Shown one piece after another: positions 51,893 to 61,075 of a DNA stretch of 64,000 nt. Origin of the DNA: JAWKOK01 sp963765875 (GTDB lineage: Bacteria; Chloroflexota; Anaerolineae; Caldilineales; Caldilineaceae). A program made the translations under genes and the position numbers. The notes beneath the pieces were generated by a model that was given only the letters and a program-made list of their open reading frames with translations, searched no databases and was not told where the DNA came from. Position 1 is the stretch's first letter, and each line of letters opens with the position of its first letter. Where the stretch lies: contig CAVXYK010000010.1 of assembly GCA_963765875.1 (NCBI GenBank), positions 1 through 64,000 on the forward strand. Direction: 5' to 3'.

Positions 51893-52438
51893 ATCGCACG
51901 AAGAGCACCCACCCGATACCCACGACAGAAGGTAGATAACACGCGGATCAATGACATGATTCGGGCCCACGAGGTTCGCGTCATCAGCCCGGAAGGCGAG
52001 CAACTGGGCATTCTGGACATCAACGAAGCGATGAGGCTCGCAGTAGAGCGCGATCTTGATCTTGTTGAAGTTGCTCCGGAAGCAAAGCCGCCGGTCTGTC
52101 GTCTGATGGACTACGGCAAATACCTGTACGAGAAGCAGAAGCGTGAGCGTGAGTCACGGAAGTCTCAGAAGCAGATTGAGATTAAGGAAGTTCGGCTGAG
52201 GCCCAAGACAGACGAGCATGATATACAGGTAGTGCTGAAGAAGATTCGTAAGTTTTCTGCTGACGGCGCCAAAATTCGAGTTCGGATTCGCTTTCGGGGA
52301 CGTGAGATCTACCATCCAGAAGTTGCACGCAATCTGATGAAGCGTGTTGCTGAGGATTCTTCCGAAGTGACAGAGGTGGAAGCCTACCCGACGCTTGATG
52401 GGCGTAGTATGGTGATGGTATTGGCTCCGGTCAGCTAG
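51893..52438 (+). CDS. infC: Translation initiation factor IF-3, ATC start
   Basis: IF-3 of 181 residues: IF3_N begins with VDNTRINDMIRAHEVRVI and VCRLMDYGKYLYE, and IF3_C has KEVRLRPKTDEHD and HDIQVVLKKIRKFSADGAK. The frame is open upstream to 51761, but AAGGAG (51880-51885) lies seven bases before ATC at 51893, giving the standard N-terminus. Non-AUG starts (AUU/AUC) in infC are known from E. coli and many bacteria and allow IF-3 to repress its own translation. The ORF then runs to the stop before a terminator-like hairpin and rpmI. Confidence 0.94.
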   Translation: MARRAPTRYPRQKVDNTRINDMIRAHEVRVISPEGEQLGILDINEAMRLAVERDLDLVEVAPEAKPPVCRLMDYGKYLYEKQKRERESRKSQKQIEIKEVRLRPKTDEHDIQVVLKKIRKFSADGAKIRVRIRFRGREIYHPEVARNLMKRVAEDSSEVTEVEAYPTLDGRSMVMVLAPVS

Positions 52439-52537
52439 GTAAGCGGCATCAATTTGATGCAAGCGAATGCTGTCAAATGATGTTAATATTGATGTCGGCC
52501 GAAGCAGTCGTTCTTGAAGAACAACTCAATTGTTGAC

Positions 52538-52560
52538 AAAACGGGCTCATGCCCGTTTTT
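52538..52560 (+). terminator. Terminator or attenuator hairpin between infC and rpmI
   Basis: AAAACGGGC / GCCCGTTTT with a TCAT loop and five T. Its place inside the operon suggests partial termination or attenuation. Confidence 0.8.
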
Positions 52561-52619
52561 GTGTGTCTGCCCGACCAGTCTGAATAGTTGAAAGAACCTG
52601 TTGTTGATAGGAGGCTATG

Positions 52620-52826
52620 ATGCCAAAAATGAAAACCCATAAGGGGACAGCCAAGCGTTTTCGGCTGACCAAGCGGGGTAAACTGATGCGGATGAAAGCT
52701 GGCGGAAGCCATCTTCGTCGCAAGAAGCGCAAGGCGACCAATCGCGCATTCCGTCACGCTGTACCAAGCACGGTGAAGAGCAACATCAGCCAGGTGAAGG
52801 CAGCCGGCGGCAAAGCGATTAAGTAG
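52620..52826 (+). CDS. rpmI: 50S ribosomal protein L35
   Basis: Basic ribosomal protein of 68 residues with the L35 start MPKMKTHKGTAKRFRLTKRG. ATGATG is present; the second ATG (52620) fits both the family start and the five-base gap from AGGAGG. Confidence 0.96.
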   Translation: MPKMKTHKGTAKRFRLTKRGKLMRMKAGGSHLRRKKRKATNRAFRHAVPSTVKSNISQVKAAGGKAIK

Positions 52827-52906
52827 TTCGCAGTTACTTGAAAAAACGAACAATACCCAGCACGTGACCGGCCTGTAAGTGGCTCGATATCCCATAAAGT
52901 TCTATG

Positions 52907-52933
52907 ATGGAGTTTCGTGGTAGGAAACTCCAT
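52907..52933. promoter_or_regulatory. Hairpin between rpmI and rplT
   Basis: Perfect 10-base stem ATGGAGTTTC / GAAACTCCAT with a seven-base loop, about 33 bases before rplT. It may modulate rplT translation or be an L20 target site; this is speculative. Confidence 0.45.
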
Positions 52934-52965
52934 ATCGGGTCCGCCATCACGGAAGGAGATAAGAA

Positions 52966-53322
52966 ATGCCAAGATCACGACCGAAAGTATATGCGCACAA
53001 GCGACATAAAAAGGTACTGAAATTCACCAAGGGGCAGTATGGCTCACGTTCCAAGCTCTTTAAACGAGCCAACGAAGCCATGCTCAAATCCCTTTTCTAT
53101 GCGTACCGAGATCGCAGAAATCGGAAACGAGACTTTCGCCGGCTATGGATTACACGTATCAATGCGGCATCCCGTCTCAACGGCCTCAGCTATAGTCGGT
53201 TCATCTATGGACTGAAGCAGGCGAACGTACAGGTCGACCGCAAGGTGCTCGCCGACATTGCCGTGCACGATCCGGCAGGGTTCGGTAAATTGGCGGAACT
53301 CGCCAAAGCCCAATTGAACTAA
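52966..53322 (+). CDS. rplT: 50S ribosomal protein L20
   Basis: Ribosomal protein of 118 residues, very basic at the N-terminus (RSRPKVYAHKRHKKVLK). The stretches AYRDRRNRKRDFRRLWITR and INAASRLNGLSYSRFI fit L20. GGAAGGAGATAAGA precedes ATG. Last of the infC-rpmI-rplT set. Confidence 0.97.
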   Translation: MPRSRPKVYAHKRHKKVLKFTKGQYGSRSKLFKRANEAMLKSLFYAYRDRRNRKRDFRRLWITRINAASRLNGLSYSRFIYGLKQANVQVDRKVLADIAVHDPAGFGKLAELAKAQLN

Positions 53323-53368
53323 TAGTATGTTGGTTCGATAGCGGTTGACGACAACAGGGCAGACAACG

Positions 53369-53396
53369 ACGGCAGGAGGGCACGCTCTCCTGCCGT
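53369..53396 (+). terminator. Hairpin terminator after rplT
   Basis: ACGGCAGGAG / CTCCTGCCGT with an eight-base loop; only a short T run follows, so termination strength is uncertain. Confidence 0.65.
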
Positions 53397-53426
53397 TTGT
53401 GTATCTTGAATCGACCGGAGTCAACC

Positions 53427-54217
53427 ATGATTACCAGCGTGAGCAATGAGCGCATCAAGGCTGCAGCACGGCTCTCTAGGCGTCGAAGCCGGCAGGCGAT
53501 AGGCGTCATGTTGGTTGAAGGCGTGCGCCTGGTGCGGGATGCCTGGCAGGCCCGTGTCCGTCCTGAGGTGTTGTTTACGGCGCCGGCATTGATCGCCGGA
53601 AATCGGCATGCATTGGAACTGGTCGATGAGATCGAGTCTGCCGGGGTCGAAGTGTCCGCCTGTTCCGAAGCCGTCTTTGCAAAGCTCACTGACACGGTCA
53701 CTCCCCAGGGCGTCGCAGCAATCGTTCCACTGCCCGAACTAGAAGCGCCCCCGTCCGCCGATCTTTGTCTTGCTGCTTGACGGCGTTCGTGATCCCGGGA
53801 ACGCGGGTACATTGATTCGCAGTGCGGAGGCGGCAGGTGTGCAGGCGGTGGTTTTTTGTCCGGGCACAGTCGATCCGTTCAATGACAAAGTCGTACGGGC
53901 CGGCATGGGGGCCCACTTTCGATTACCGATTCGGACTTGTCGGACATGGGCTCAGGTCCAGGAATGCGCTTGGCGTCGGCAAACATCTCTACTTGGCGGA
54001 TATGGGCGGAACGCGTTCCTACGATCACGTGGACTGGACTCAACCATCGGCATTGGTCGTTGGCGGCGAGGCAAACGGCGCCAGCAAGCAGGCTCGTGAG
54101 ACGGCAACCATTGTCAATATTCCGATGCTCGGTTCAGCCGAATCTCTGAACGCCGGAATCGCGGGGGCCGTGATCCTCTTTGAGGCAGCCCGTCAACGGC
54201 GTGAACTCATGCGTTAG
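53427..54217 (+). pseudogene. TrmH/SpoU-family RNA methyltransferase, two frameshifts
   Basis: 2'-O-methyltransferase of about 260 residues. The N-terminal substrate-binding part (ITSVSNERIKAAARLSRRRS, then GVMLVEGVRLVRDAW) is in the first frame. The catalytic part (LLLDGVRDPGNAGTLIRSA, HFRLPI) is in a second frame, and DWTQPSALVVGGEANG and PMLGSAESLNAGIAGAVIL in a third. Removing one C from the C5 run at about 53746-53750 gives APRPPIFVLLLDG. Removing one G near 53962 gives VQNALGVGKHLYLAD. Both fixes restore standard SpoU text, so sequencing error is likely. It lies just after rplT. Confidence 0.85.
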
Positions 54218-54394
54218 GAGACCTTGTTGTGGGCTGATGCCGGCTCACTTGAAGGGTCAGAGACGCCCGTTACACTTTGACTACCGCGTTGACATCGCTA
54301 TTTGTTCTGTGTATGATAACGACACGATGCGAGCGCCCCTATCGCGTGCTTTTCCTCAACCATTTCTGGGTGTGCCTCAGGAGAAAACATCGGC

Positions 54395-56056
54395 ATGAAC
54401 TGGCAGTTGCTTTGGTTTGTCCTTGCGGGACTGGTTCTCGGTCTTGCACTCTCTACACTGTGGGAATGGTTCTACTTTCGCCGTGAGCGCATGATCGTGC
54501 GCGATGAACGGATAACGGAATTGGAGAGCCAACTGCGCGTCTATGAACGGCGGGAGCGGGAAGAGCGAATGGCTGCTCCGCCGTGGACCGCGCCCGGCTA
54601 CCAGAGCCCGGACGCCTTACTCGAAAGTGAGCGGATCGACGAGGAGACTGTCGTATCGATGCCTGAGGATGATCTCGTTGAATCTTCCGAACTCTTTGAT
54701 CGGCATCAATTTCCAGACGGCGAGGCTGACGAGACCGAACATCCCCTGGTTGAGGACGTGGTTCTTCCGGGTGCAGTCCTGGCGGCGTCGGCAGTGGACG
54801 ATGCCGAACTTGGCGAGAATCCGGCTGACGTGTCTGTGATGGATGAAGCCTCGGTAGATGAAGATTTGGCGGATGAAGACCGTCTTGACGAACCCACTGG
54901 GACGGATGTCTCAGAGAACCTTCAAGCAGACGTTGACGTCGCCCAAGGTGAAGTTGTCGAACCGTCAGAATCTCCAGCGCCGCCTCCGGAATCAGATGAC
55001 GAAGCGGACACAACTGAACGCTCGACCGCAGATGATTCGCATCCACTATCTGAGATTGCGGTAGCGGCTGAAGAGGATGCCGGGCCGGATGGAGATTCGT
55101 CTGAGGAGAGTGGGTCAGCAGCAAGCATGGCTGACGATGGTTCGGCAAGCAGCGAATCAGATAGCGACGAGTCTAATGACGATTCAGCTCAAGCTGATGC
55201 CCCGGATAGTCAACGATCCGACACTCCTGTTGATGACGAAGAAGATGGATCGCAAGAGTCTGACAAGGCCCTGACCGCCGCTGCCGTGGCTGCGGCCGGA
55301 CTTGCTGCGGCTGCCTTAGCAACAGACCGATCAGATGACGATGAAGACACCGCTGATGAACCTGTAGATGCCCTTGGTCCTCCAGGAGAAGCCCACGAGG
55401 AGATGGGTGAAAATAGGGAAGAAGAAAAGAAAGAAAACAGGGCTGTAGAGACAGAAGAGGTGTTGTTGGCAGCGGCTGTGGTGGAAGGCAAACGGGATCC
55501 TGAGCCTGGTGAAACGCCGGCGTCGGCCCAACAGACCGGTGCCGTCGAATCAGAGCCGGCCGGCGAGCCGGCAGATCAGGCGGCGGAATCGAAGGTCTGG
55601 AAGCCCGAAGCGATCCGCGGCCACCCAGACAATCTGTCCCGTGTGAAAGGCGTGGGCAAGGTCTATCGTCGCCGACTCTACGCTGCGGGTATCTTCACCT
55701 GGCATCAGCTGAGTCAGATGAGTGCCGATGAGATCAGCGAAATCGTCCATCCGTTTGTCAGTGCCGATGTCGAACAATGGCCACAGCGGGCACGCGAAGT
55801 TGCCGAACGCAATGGGCGTGTCGGGGCTCAATATGTGGGACCGCCGCCGGATGATCTAATGGAGATTCGGGGCATTGGCGCCAACGCCATGCAACGGCTC
55901 TACAAGGGCGGCATCTGGTCATTTCCGCAACTTGCCGCCAGCTCACCGGAAGAACTCAAAGCGATCATTCCGGTTTCACCCAGCGGCGAAAACATTGACT
56001 ACGAGCGCTGGATCGAAATTGCAGCGGAGTTGGCCCAGGAACGCGACCAACATTAG
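54395..56056 (+). CDS. Membrane-anchored helix-hairpin-helix protein with long acidic linker
   Basis: Protein of 553 residues: one N-terminal membrane helix (about 5-23), a highly acidic Asp/Glu/Ser-rich and disordered region (about 50-370, with an Ala-rich patch near 290-305), and two C-terminal HhH-type domains (about 395-470 and 480-550) with LSRVKGVGKVYRRRLYAAGI and LMEIRGIGANAMQRLYKGGI. The domain type occurs in DUF4332 and flap-endonuclease-like proteins and binds nucleic acid or proteins. The layout suggests a membrane-tethered nucleic-acid binder, but no enzyme core is visible. GGAGA lies about 11 bases before the ATG. Confidence 0.75.
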   Translation: MNWQLLWFVLAGLVLGLALSTLWEWFYFRRERMIVRDERITELESQLRVYERREREERMAAPPWTAPGYQSPDALLESERIDEETVVSMPEDDLVESSELFDRHQFPDGEADETEHPLVEDVVLPGAVLAASAVDDAELGENPADVSVMDEASVDEDLADEDRLDEPTGTDVSENLQADVDVAQGEVVEPSESPAPPPESDDEADTTERSTADDSHPLSEIAVAAEEDAGPDGDSSEESGSAASMADDGSASSESDSDESNDDSAQADAPDSQRSDTPVDDEEDGSQESDKALTAAAVAAAGLAAAALATDRSDDDEDTADEPVDALGPPGEAHEEMGENREEEKKENRAVETEEVLLAAAVVEGKRDPEPGETPASAQQTGAVESEPAGEPADQAAESKVWKPEAIRGHPDNLSRVKGVGKVYRRRLYAAGIFTWHQLSQMSADEISEIVHPFVSADVEQWPQRAREVAERNGRVGAQYVGPPPDDLMEIRGIGANAMQRLYKGGIWSFPQLAASSPEELKAIIPVSPSGENIDYERWIEIAAELAQERDQH

Positions 56057-56269
56057 ATCACGGTTCGGGTAACGACAGAGGCTGCAGTCGGAACCAGCGC
56101 TACTCAGTTCTGTTGACATTTCAGCTGCCGGGATGTCGGAGATCAGCGACTAAGAACTGGCATAGCGTAGGTGCGGTTTCAAACCGCACAAACTTCGGAT
56201 ACCTCTGGAGATCGTGCGCTTTGCAACCCATGCGCATCAAGCTAAGGCTATGTCTTGCGGCGTCGTCGG

Positions 56270-56530
56270 TTTCGGCAGGGATGAATCCCGCTGCTAACAG
56301 TGAAAAGCGCCCTCAGGCGCTAAATCTCAGCCGCTGAGGCGGCTTTTCGCTGTTAGCAGCCGGCTTCAGCCGTTGCTGCAAGCCCGTTCGCAACAGCGAT
56401 CGGCTCAACACAACCTTGGCTTGATGCCTATGGGTTTCAAACCGCACCTACGAAACCCGTACGATTTCGTCAACTTCAAATTCCCACTGAAGCGTCTGAG
56501 AGCGCTTCTCACTGTTAGCTGCCTGCTTCA
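56270..56530. repeat. Cluster of palindromic repeats, TGTTAGCAGCCGG family
   Basis: GCTAACAGTGAAAAGCG and GCTTTTCGCTGTTAGCAGC are inverted around a central hairpin of GCCGCTGAGGCGGC type. A further arm CTTCTCACTGTTAGCTGCC lies near 56510. The palindrome resembles the filling of the element at 12579-12773. Nothing else in 56057-56595 looks coding. Confidence 0.65.
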
Positions 56531-56595
56531 GCCGATGCGCTCAAACGTCATCGGACCCTATCCTGCCTAGGCCAAAAATTGGAAGAGATGAGACT

Positions 56596-56721
56596 ATGCC
56601 GCGCCAACCTTTTACCCAGCGTCCGTACATGGAACGGCGACTTGATCGCTGGAAGATACTCGTGCTTGCCTTGCTCTTCATTGTGCTGCTCTTCGGCGCG
56701 CTCATATGGCCGATCTTGTAG
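56596..56721 (+). CDS. Possible 41-residue single-helix membrane protein
   Basis: The frame MPRQPFTQRPYMERRLDRW continues as a Leu/Ile-rich membrane helix ending WPIL. GGAAGAG lies eight to ten bases before the ATG. The basic N-terminus followed by a clean helix is typical of small inner-membrane proteins. It is short, has no homology call, and faces a convergent gene, so confidence is moderate. Confidence 0.5.
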   Translation: MPRQPFTQRPYMERRLDRWKILVLALLFIVLLFGALIWPIL

Positions 56722-56740
56722 GCCGCAGCCAGATCCATCC

Positions 56741-57682
56741 TCACTTATCGAGCATGCGCAATGCCAATCGCAGCGCACCGATAACCGGCTGATCCACACA
56801 TTGAACCGGTTCCAGTTCAAGTCCTAGCGCATCGATCTCCGCCAGAAATGCCTGACGAACCAATACTCCTTTTGTGATCGCGCCACCGGCAAGCGCCGTC
56901 GGAATTGGACGGTCGCAACCAATTGCTTGTGCGACCGTCCGAACGGTGTTCGCCAGTTCACAACCCGCCTTCTGAACAATCTCCAGCGCGACGGCATCGG
57001 CCTCTTCTGCAGCAGCTGAAACCAGGCGTGCGAGCGCTGCGACCTCAGTAGTCGTAACCCCTTCGTGATAGACTCGATAGAGCAGCCGTTCCGGCTCGCT
57101 GAGCGACCAGTGCGCGAGCACGGCATCTGTGAGGACTGTATTCGGCCCGCGCCTGTCATGCGCCCTCATGACTGCACGCAATGCGGCTCGACCGAGATAA
57201 TAGCCGCTGCCATCGTCGCCCAAGAGATGACCCCAGCCATCCGACCGTGCCTTTTTTCCCGCAGGATTGCGGCCGAAACAGATCGCCCCTGTCCCGCATA
57301 TGAGCGCGATTCCCCAGCCGTCCGGTGTGCCGGCGGCCAGCACCAGGTGGGCATCGTTGGCAATCATGGCATTGGTGCCGGGGAGCGTTCGCTCCAACCA
57401 GGATTCCGTCAACGCCAGGTCTTCAGGGCGGTCGACACCGGAGAGGCCAAGGCAAGCCGCGGCCACCGCGGTGCGCTCCATGCCTGCATCGGAAAATGCT
57501 CTGTCGACGGCAAGCGTGAGCTCGCGCTCTGCATTTTCGATACCGACTGACTGGTGATTTGATGCCCCTGACGACCCGTGCCCGATGACTGTGCCGTCGC
57601 TCCTGGCCAGTATCGTCGCTGTCTTGCTGCCACCGCCGTCAACGGCCAAAACAAGGCTCTCTACGCTGGCTCTCTGTGTCAT
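56741..57682 (-). CDS. BadF/BadG-type sugar kinase (GlcNAc/MurNAc kinase-like)
   Basis: ASKHA-fold kinase of 313 residues. Phosphate loops are VDGGGSKT near residue 15, AACLGLSGVDRP, ANDAHLVLAAG, and GTGAICFG; the adenosine region is LAGGAITKGVLV. Family members with these motifs act as N-acetylglucosamine kinase, or as MurK on MurNAc and GlcNAc. Since murQ and anmK lie directly upstream, GlcNAc or MurNAc is the likely substrate. The gap to murQ is 66 bases. Confidence 0.87.
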   Translation of the reverse strand: MTQRASVESLVLAVDGGGSKTATILARSDGTVIGHGSSGASNHQSVGIENAERELTLAVDRAFSDAGMERTAVAAACLGLSGVDRPEDLALTESWLERTLPGTNAMIANDAHLVLAAGTPDGWGIALICGTGAICFGRNPAGKKARSDGWGHLLGDDGSGYYLGRAALRAVMRAHDRRGPNTVLTDAVLAHWSLSEPERLLYRVYHEGVTTTEVAALARLVSAAAEEADAVALEIVQKAGCELANTVRTVAQAIGCDRPIPTALAGGAITKGVLVRQAFLAEIDALGLELEPVQCVDQPVIGALRLALRMLDK

Positions 57683-57748
57683 GACTTCACTTTTTTGCTT
57701 CTGCTCAGGCTGCAGTGGATGGTAGGTTTGAAAGTGTCCGGCAACATG

Positions 57749-58663
57749 TTATTGGCTCTTTCGGCCCGTCTCGACGGCATCCCGGATCACGCCGCCGGCC
57801 TGGGATAGCCGTTGCCTGGCAAGTGTCGGCTCAATGTCGAGTAAGGCAGCGGTGATGGCTGTCTTCACCTCATGATCGCTGGCCTTCAGCAGGTTCGACG
57901 CTTCGGGCGCGTCCAAACCTGTGGCCTGCATGACGATACGCCGGGCACGGTCGCGCAGTTTGCTGTTGGTAGACTGCACATCGACCATGAGATTGCCGTA
58001 GGTTTTGCCCAGCCGGATCATGACGCCGGTCGAGAGCATGTTGAGGACAAGCTTCTGCGCCGTTCCTGCCTTGAGCCGGGTCGAACCAGTCACGACCTCC
58101 GGGCCGACGACCGGGACGATGGCAATGTCGGCGGCCTCTTGCATGGGGCTGTCCGCGTTGCAGACCACTGCGATGACCAGCGCTCCATGCTGCTTGGCTT
58201 CGGCCATGGCCCCGAGCACATAGGGCGTGCGTCCGCTGGCTGCAATGCCGACCACGCTGTCCCGTTCGGATATATCCAGACCGATCATGGCCTGGCTACC
58301 AGCCTCCCGATTGTCTTCCGCACCTTCGATCGAGTTGGTGAGGGCACTGGGGCCGCCCGCGATAAGGCCGACAACCAGTTCGGGCGCGGTGTTGAAGGTC
58401 GGTGGGCACTCGGATGCATCGAGCACGCCCAGTCGTCCCGATGTGCCGGCGCCGACGTAGATCAGCCGTCCGCCGCGCTGCATGCGCGCGCTGATGGCAT
58501 CGATGGCCGCGGCAATGGCGTCACCCTGTTCGCCCACGGCCCCGGCGACTCTGGCATCCTCGGCGTTGATGATACGAACCATCTCCAGCGTGGACACGAC
58601 ATCAATACCTTGGGTGGCCGGATTACGTCCTTCGGTCGTTGCTTTTCCAGTATCGAAATTCAT
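57749..58663 (-). CDS. murQ: N-acetylmuramic acid 6-phosphate etherase
   Basis: MurQ of 304 residues, which cleaves the lactyl ether of MurNAc-6-P to give GlcNAc-6-P and lactate. SIS-fold motifs are YVGAGTSGRLGVLDASECPPTF and VGIAASGRTPYVLGAM, and the catalytic Glu region SIEGAEDNRE is present. ATG overlaps the anmK stop as ATGA, so translation is coupled. Confidence 0.95.
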   Translation of the reverse strand: MNFDTGKATTEGRNPATQGIDVVSTLEMVRIINAEDARVAGAVGEQGDAIAAAIDAISARMQRGGRLIYVGAGTSGRLGVLDASECPPTFNTAPELVVGLIAGGPSALTNSIEGAEDNREAGSQAMIGLDISERDSVVGIAASGRTPYVLGAMAEAKQHGALVIAVVCNADSPMQEAADIAIVPVVGPEVVTGSTRLKAGTAQKLVLNMLSTGVMIRLGKTYGNLMVDVQSTNSKLRDRARRIVMQATGLDAPEASNLLKASDHEVKTAITAALLDIEPTLARQRLSQAGGVIRDAVETGRKSQ

Positions 58664-59901
58664 AACGTGGATGAACTCCCGCTTTCTCGGTTGGGCCAGA
58701 GACGACCCGGTGTGATGGTCCCCATTGAGACGGCATGTGTTGCTCCGGTCGCAGAGGGGAGATTGCTCGGTCGTCCGTGCCAGGTTTCGTAGGCGAAGAC
58801 GGCAAAGGCGATGGCCTCTTTGGCATCGGCCGGCAACCCGGCATCGTCTGTGGTCAACACCCGGGTCTGGATAGAGCCCTCCGGGTTGAGGCGGTCCGAC
58901 AGCATCTTCATGAGCGTCCTGTTGAGCGCGCCACCGCCACTAACAAAGACGGATTCCGGTTTGTGGGGCAGGAAGTCATGGTAGGCGCGGGCGATGCTCT
59001 CGGCGGTGAAAGCCGTGACTGTGGCGACCAGATCGGCGTGGCCGAGGCCAAGTTCCTGGCCTCGTTCCCAGATCTGCGCACCGTACTGTCGTCCGAACAA
59101 CTCGCGGCCTGTGGTCTTGGGCAAGGGCTGAGCCAGATAGGGCTCGCGCATCAGTTCGTCAAGCAGCCCGGCGTTGACCGTGCCGCTCGCCGCAAATGCG
59201 CCGCCATCGTCGTAGGTCAATGCGCCACCTGTGGCCCGCTGAATGGCATCATCGATGAGCATGTTGCCGGGGCCGGTGTCGAAGGCAAATGGATGTGCGT
59301 CGTCGCCGGATAGCGCCTGGGTGGGCGGTAGATAGGTCACGTTGGCGATGCCGCCGATATTCTGCGCCGCCCGCGGCTCGGTCGGATGGGCGAGCAGCAG
59401 CGCGTCGAGGAAGGAGACCAGTGGCGCTCCCTGTCCGCCGGCAGCCATATCGCGGGTGCGGAAGTTGCTGACCGTGGTGATGCCCGTACGCTCGGCAATC
59501 ACCGCGGCCTCACCCAGTTGCAGGGTGGACGCGTCCGGCCCGTCAGCAATGTGCCAGACCGTCTGGCCATGGCTGCCGATGAGATCGACTTGATCGGGCG
59601 TCAGGCCGGCTGCCTTGATAGCCTGGAATGCTGCGTGGGCAAAGGCCTCGCCCAGGGCGAAGTTGAGGCTGCACAGCTGATCGACAGTGGCTGTCTGCGG
59701 TCGAAAGGCCGCGAAAACCCGTTCGCTCAGTTCGTCTGGATAGGATGTTTCGCTCTGTGCCAGCAGCAGCCAGTTCAGTTCAGGCGGTCTCCCTGAAATC
59801 TCGACCACGGCGGCATCAATGCCGTCGGCCGACGTGCCGGACATGAGACCGACAACGGTGAGGGGCGTAGGGCGTGGGGCGTGGGGCGGATTGGGCGTCA
59901 T
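58660..59901 (-). CDS. anmK: Anhydro-N-acetylmuramic acid kinase
   Basis: Kinase of 413 residues, converting 1,6-anhydroMurNAc to MurNAc-6-P. Start motif VVGLMSGTSADGIDAAVVEI, then SHGQTVWH, IGGIANVTYLPP, FDTGPGNMLID and VSGGGALNRTLM are all typical. The start is ATG 59901 with GGAG nine bases upstream; a longer frame to 59970 exists but does not align. The N-terminus is encoded beside a GTGGGGCG tandem stretch. The serine hydrolase gene ends 19 bases upstream. Confidence 0.95.
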   Translation of the reverse strand: MTPNPPHAPRPTPLTVVGLMSGTSADGIDAAVVEISGRPPELNWLLLAQSETSYPDELSERVFAAFRPQTATVDQLCSLNFALGEAFAHAAFQAIKAAGLTPDQVDLIGSHGQTVWHIADGPDASTLQLGEAAVIAERTGITTVSNFRTRDMAAGGQGAPLVSFLDALLLAHPTEPRAAQNIGGIANVTYLPPTQALSGDDAHPFAFDTGPGNMLIDDAIQRATGGALTYDDGGAFAASGTVNAGLLDELMREPYLAQPLPKTTGRELFGRQYGAQIWERGQELGLGHADLVATVTAFTAESIARAYHDFLPHKPESVFVSGGGALNRTLMKMLSDRLNPEGSIQTRVLTTDDAGLPADAKEAIAFAVFAYETWHGRPSNLPSATGATHAVSMGTITPGRLWPNRESGSSSTL

Positions 59902-59920
59902 GAGGGTGTCTCCGTTGAGG

Positions 59921-61075
59921 CTACCTTGTTGATGCTTTGTCGATGGCTGTGAGAAGCGTGTTGTGAACATCGTTGCGCAGCTGGGCTATCTTGCGATCGG
60001 CTCGGCCGTTGTAGACCTCGTTGGTCAGCAAGGCGACGACCAGTTCTCGATCCGGGTCGATCCAGAGCGATGTGCCGGTGAAGCCGGTGTGGCCGAACGT
60101 GCCCTCACTGAATGACCTGCCATTGGCATCATGGACGGGCGTCCAGCGCACGAAACCGAGGCCGCGGCGAACGTCGCCCTCTTTGGTTTGCAGACGAGTC
60201 ATCTCTGCCACGGTCTCTTTTGAGAGCAACGGACTGCCGCCGTCCAGATACATCTGTCCGAAGCGGGCGACATCTGTGGCGGTCGAGAAGATGCCCGCGT
60301 GGCCGGCGATGCCGTCCAATCGGTAGGCGTTCTCGTCATGGACCTGGCCGGCGATGCGTCGATTGCGCCAGGTACAGAACTCGGTGGGCGCGATGTCGGT
60401 GGGCATGATGTCAGGCGACGGAATGCCGTCCTGGATCGGCAGATAGCCTGTCTGTTCCAGCCCCAGCGGCTCGATCACGAGTTGGTTGACCGCTTCATCC
60501 AGGCGTAGATCAGTCAAGCGTTCCACGGCCATGCCGAGTAGGATCAGGCCGATATCGCTGTAGACGACATGGGTGTCGGGCTGGTAAGAGAAGAAGGTGT
60601 TGAGGGCCATCTGGCGGGCGGCTTCGGCGTCGGGTTCACGAAAGAGCGGTCGCCAGGCGGGCAGACCGCTGTCATGGGTGAGCAGCTGCCGAAAGGTGAT
60701 GGCCCCGGCATCGACCGGGTCCGCCGGCCCGTCGATGGCCACAAACTGACCCCAGGCCAGCGGATTTTCGTAGGGCTGAATGGGACGAAGCCCGTTGAAG
60801 GCCGGCAGCAGAGAGCCGACCGGCTGATCGACCGCGACTTTGCCTGCCTCGACCAGCGTCATGAAGGCGGTCACCACGAAGAGTTTGGTGATGGACGCCA
60901 GCCCGAAGCGGGTCTCCAGGGTGATAGCCGGCCGGCGCGTCTCAGGGTCGAGCCAGCCGTAGGCGTTGGCGGCAATCGTCTGTCCGCGTTGCCTTACAAC
61001 AAGCTGAGCCGCCGGGCAGATGCCGGGCACGGCCTGCTGTAGCACTCTGTCTACGCTAGAAAGATTGATGATCAT
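59921..61075 (-). CDS. Beta-lactamase-family serine hydrolase
   Basis: Class C/DD-peptidase-like hydrolase of about 384 residues. The nucleophile motif SxxK is SITK (in GLASITKLF), the Tyr motif is YSDIG and the KTG-like motif is HTGFTG near the C-terminus. No signal peptide is visible, so it is probably cytoplasmic. ATG 61075 (MIINLSSVDRV) is the start; the longer frame to 61123 lacks support. As first gene of the anmK-murQ-kinase operon it may open or trim muropeptides, or act on anhydro-muropeptide esters or amides. Confidence 0.85.
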   Translation of the reverse strand: MIINLSSVDRVLQQAVPGICPAAQLVVRQRGQTIAANAYGWLDPETRRPAITLETRFGLASITKLFVVTAFMTLVEAGKVAVDQPVGSLLPAFNGLRPIQPYENPLAWGQFVAIDGPADPVDAGAITFRQLLTHDSGLPAWRPLFREPDAEAARQMALNTFFSYQPDTHVVYSDIGLILLGMAVERLTDLRLDEAVNQLVIEPLGLEQTGYLPIQDGIPSPDIMPTDIAPTEFCTWRNRRIAGQVHDENAYRLDGIAGHAGIFSTATDVARFGQMYLDGGSPLLSKETVAEMTRLQTKEGDVRRGLGFVRWTPVHDANGRSFSEGTFGHTGFTGTSLWIDPDRELVVALLTNEVYNGRADRKIAQLRNDVHNTLLTAIDKASTR

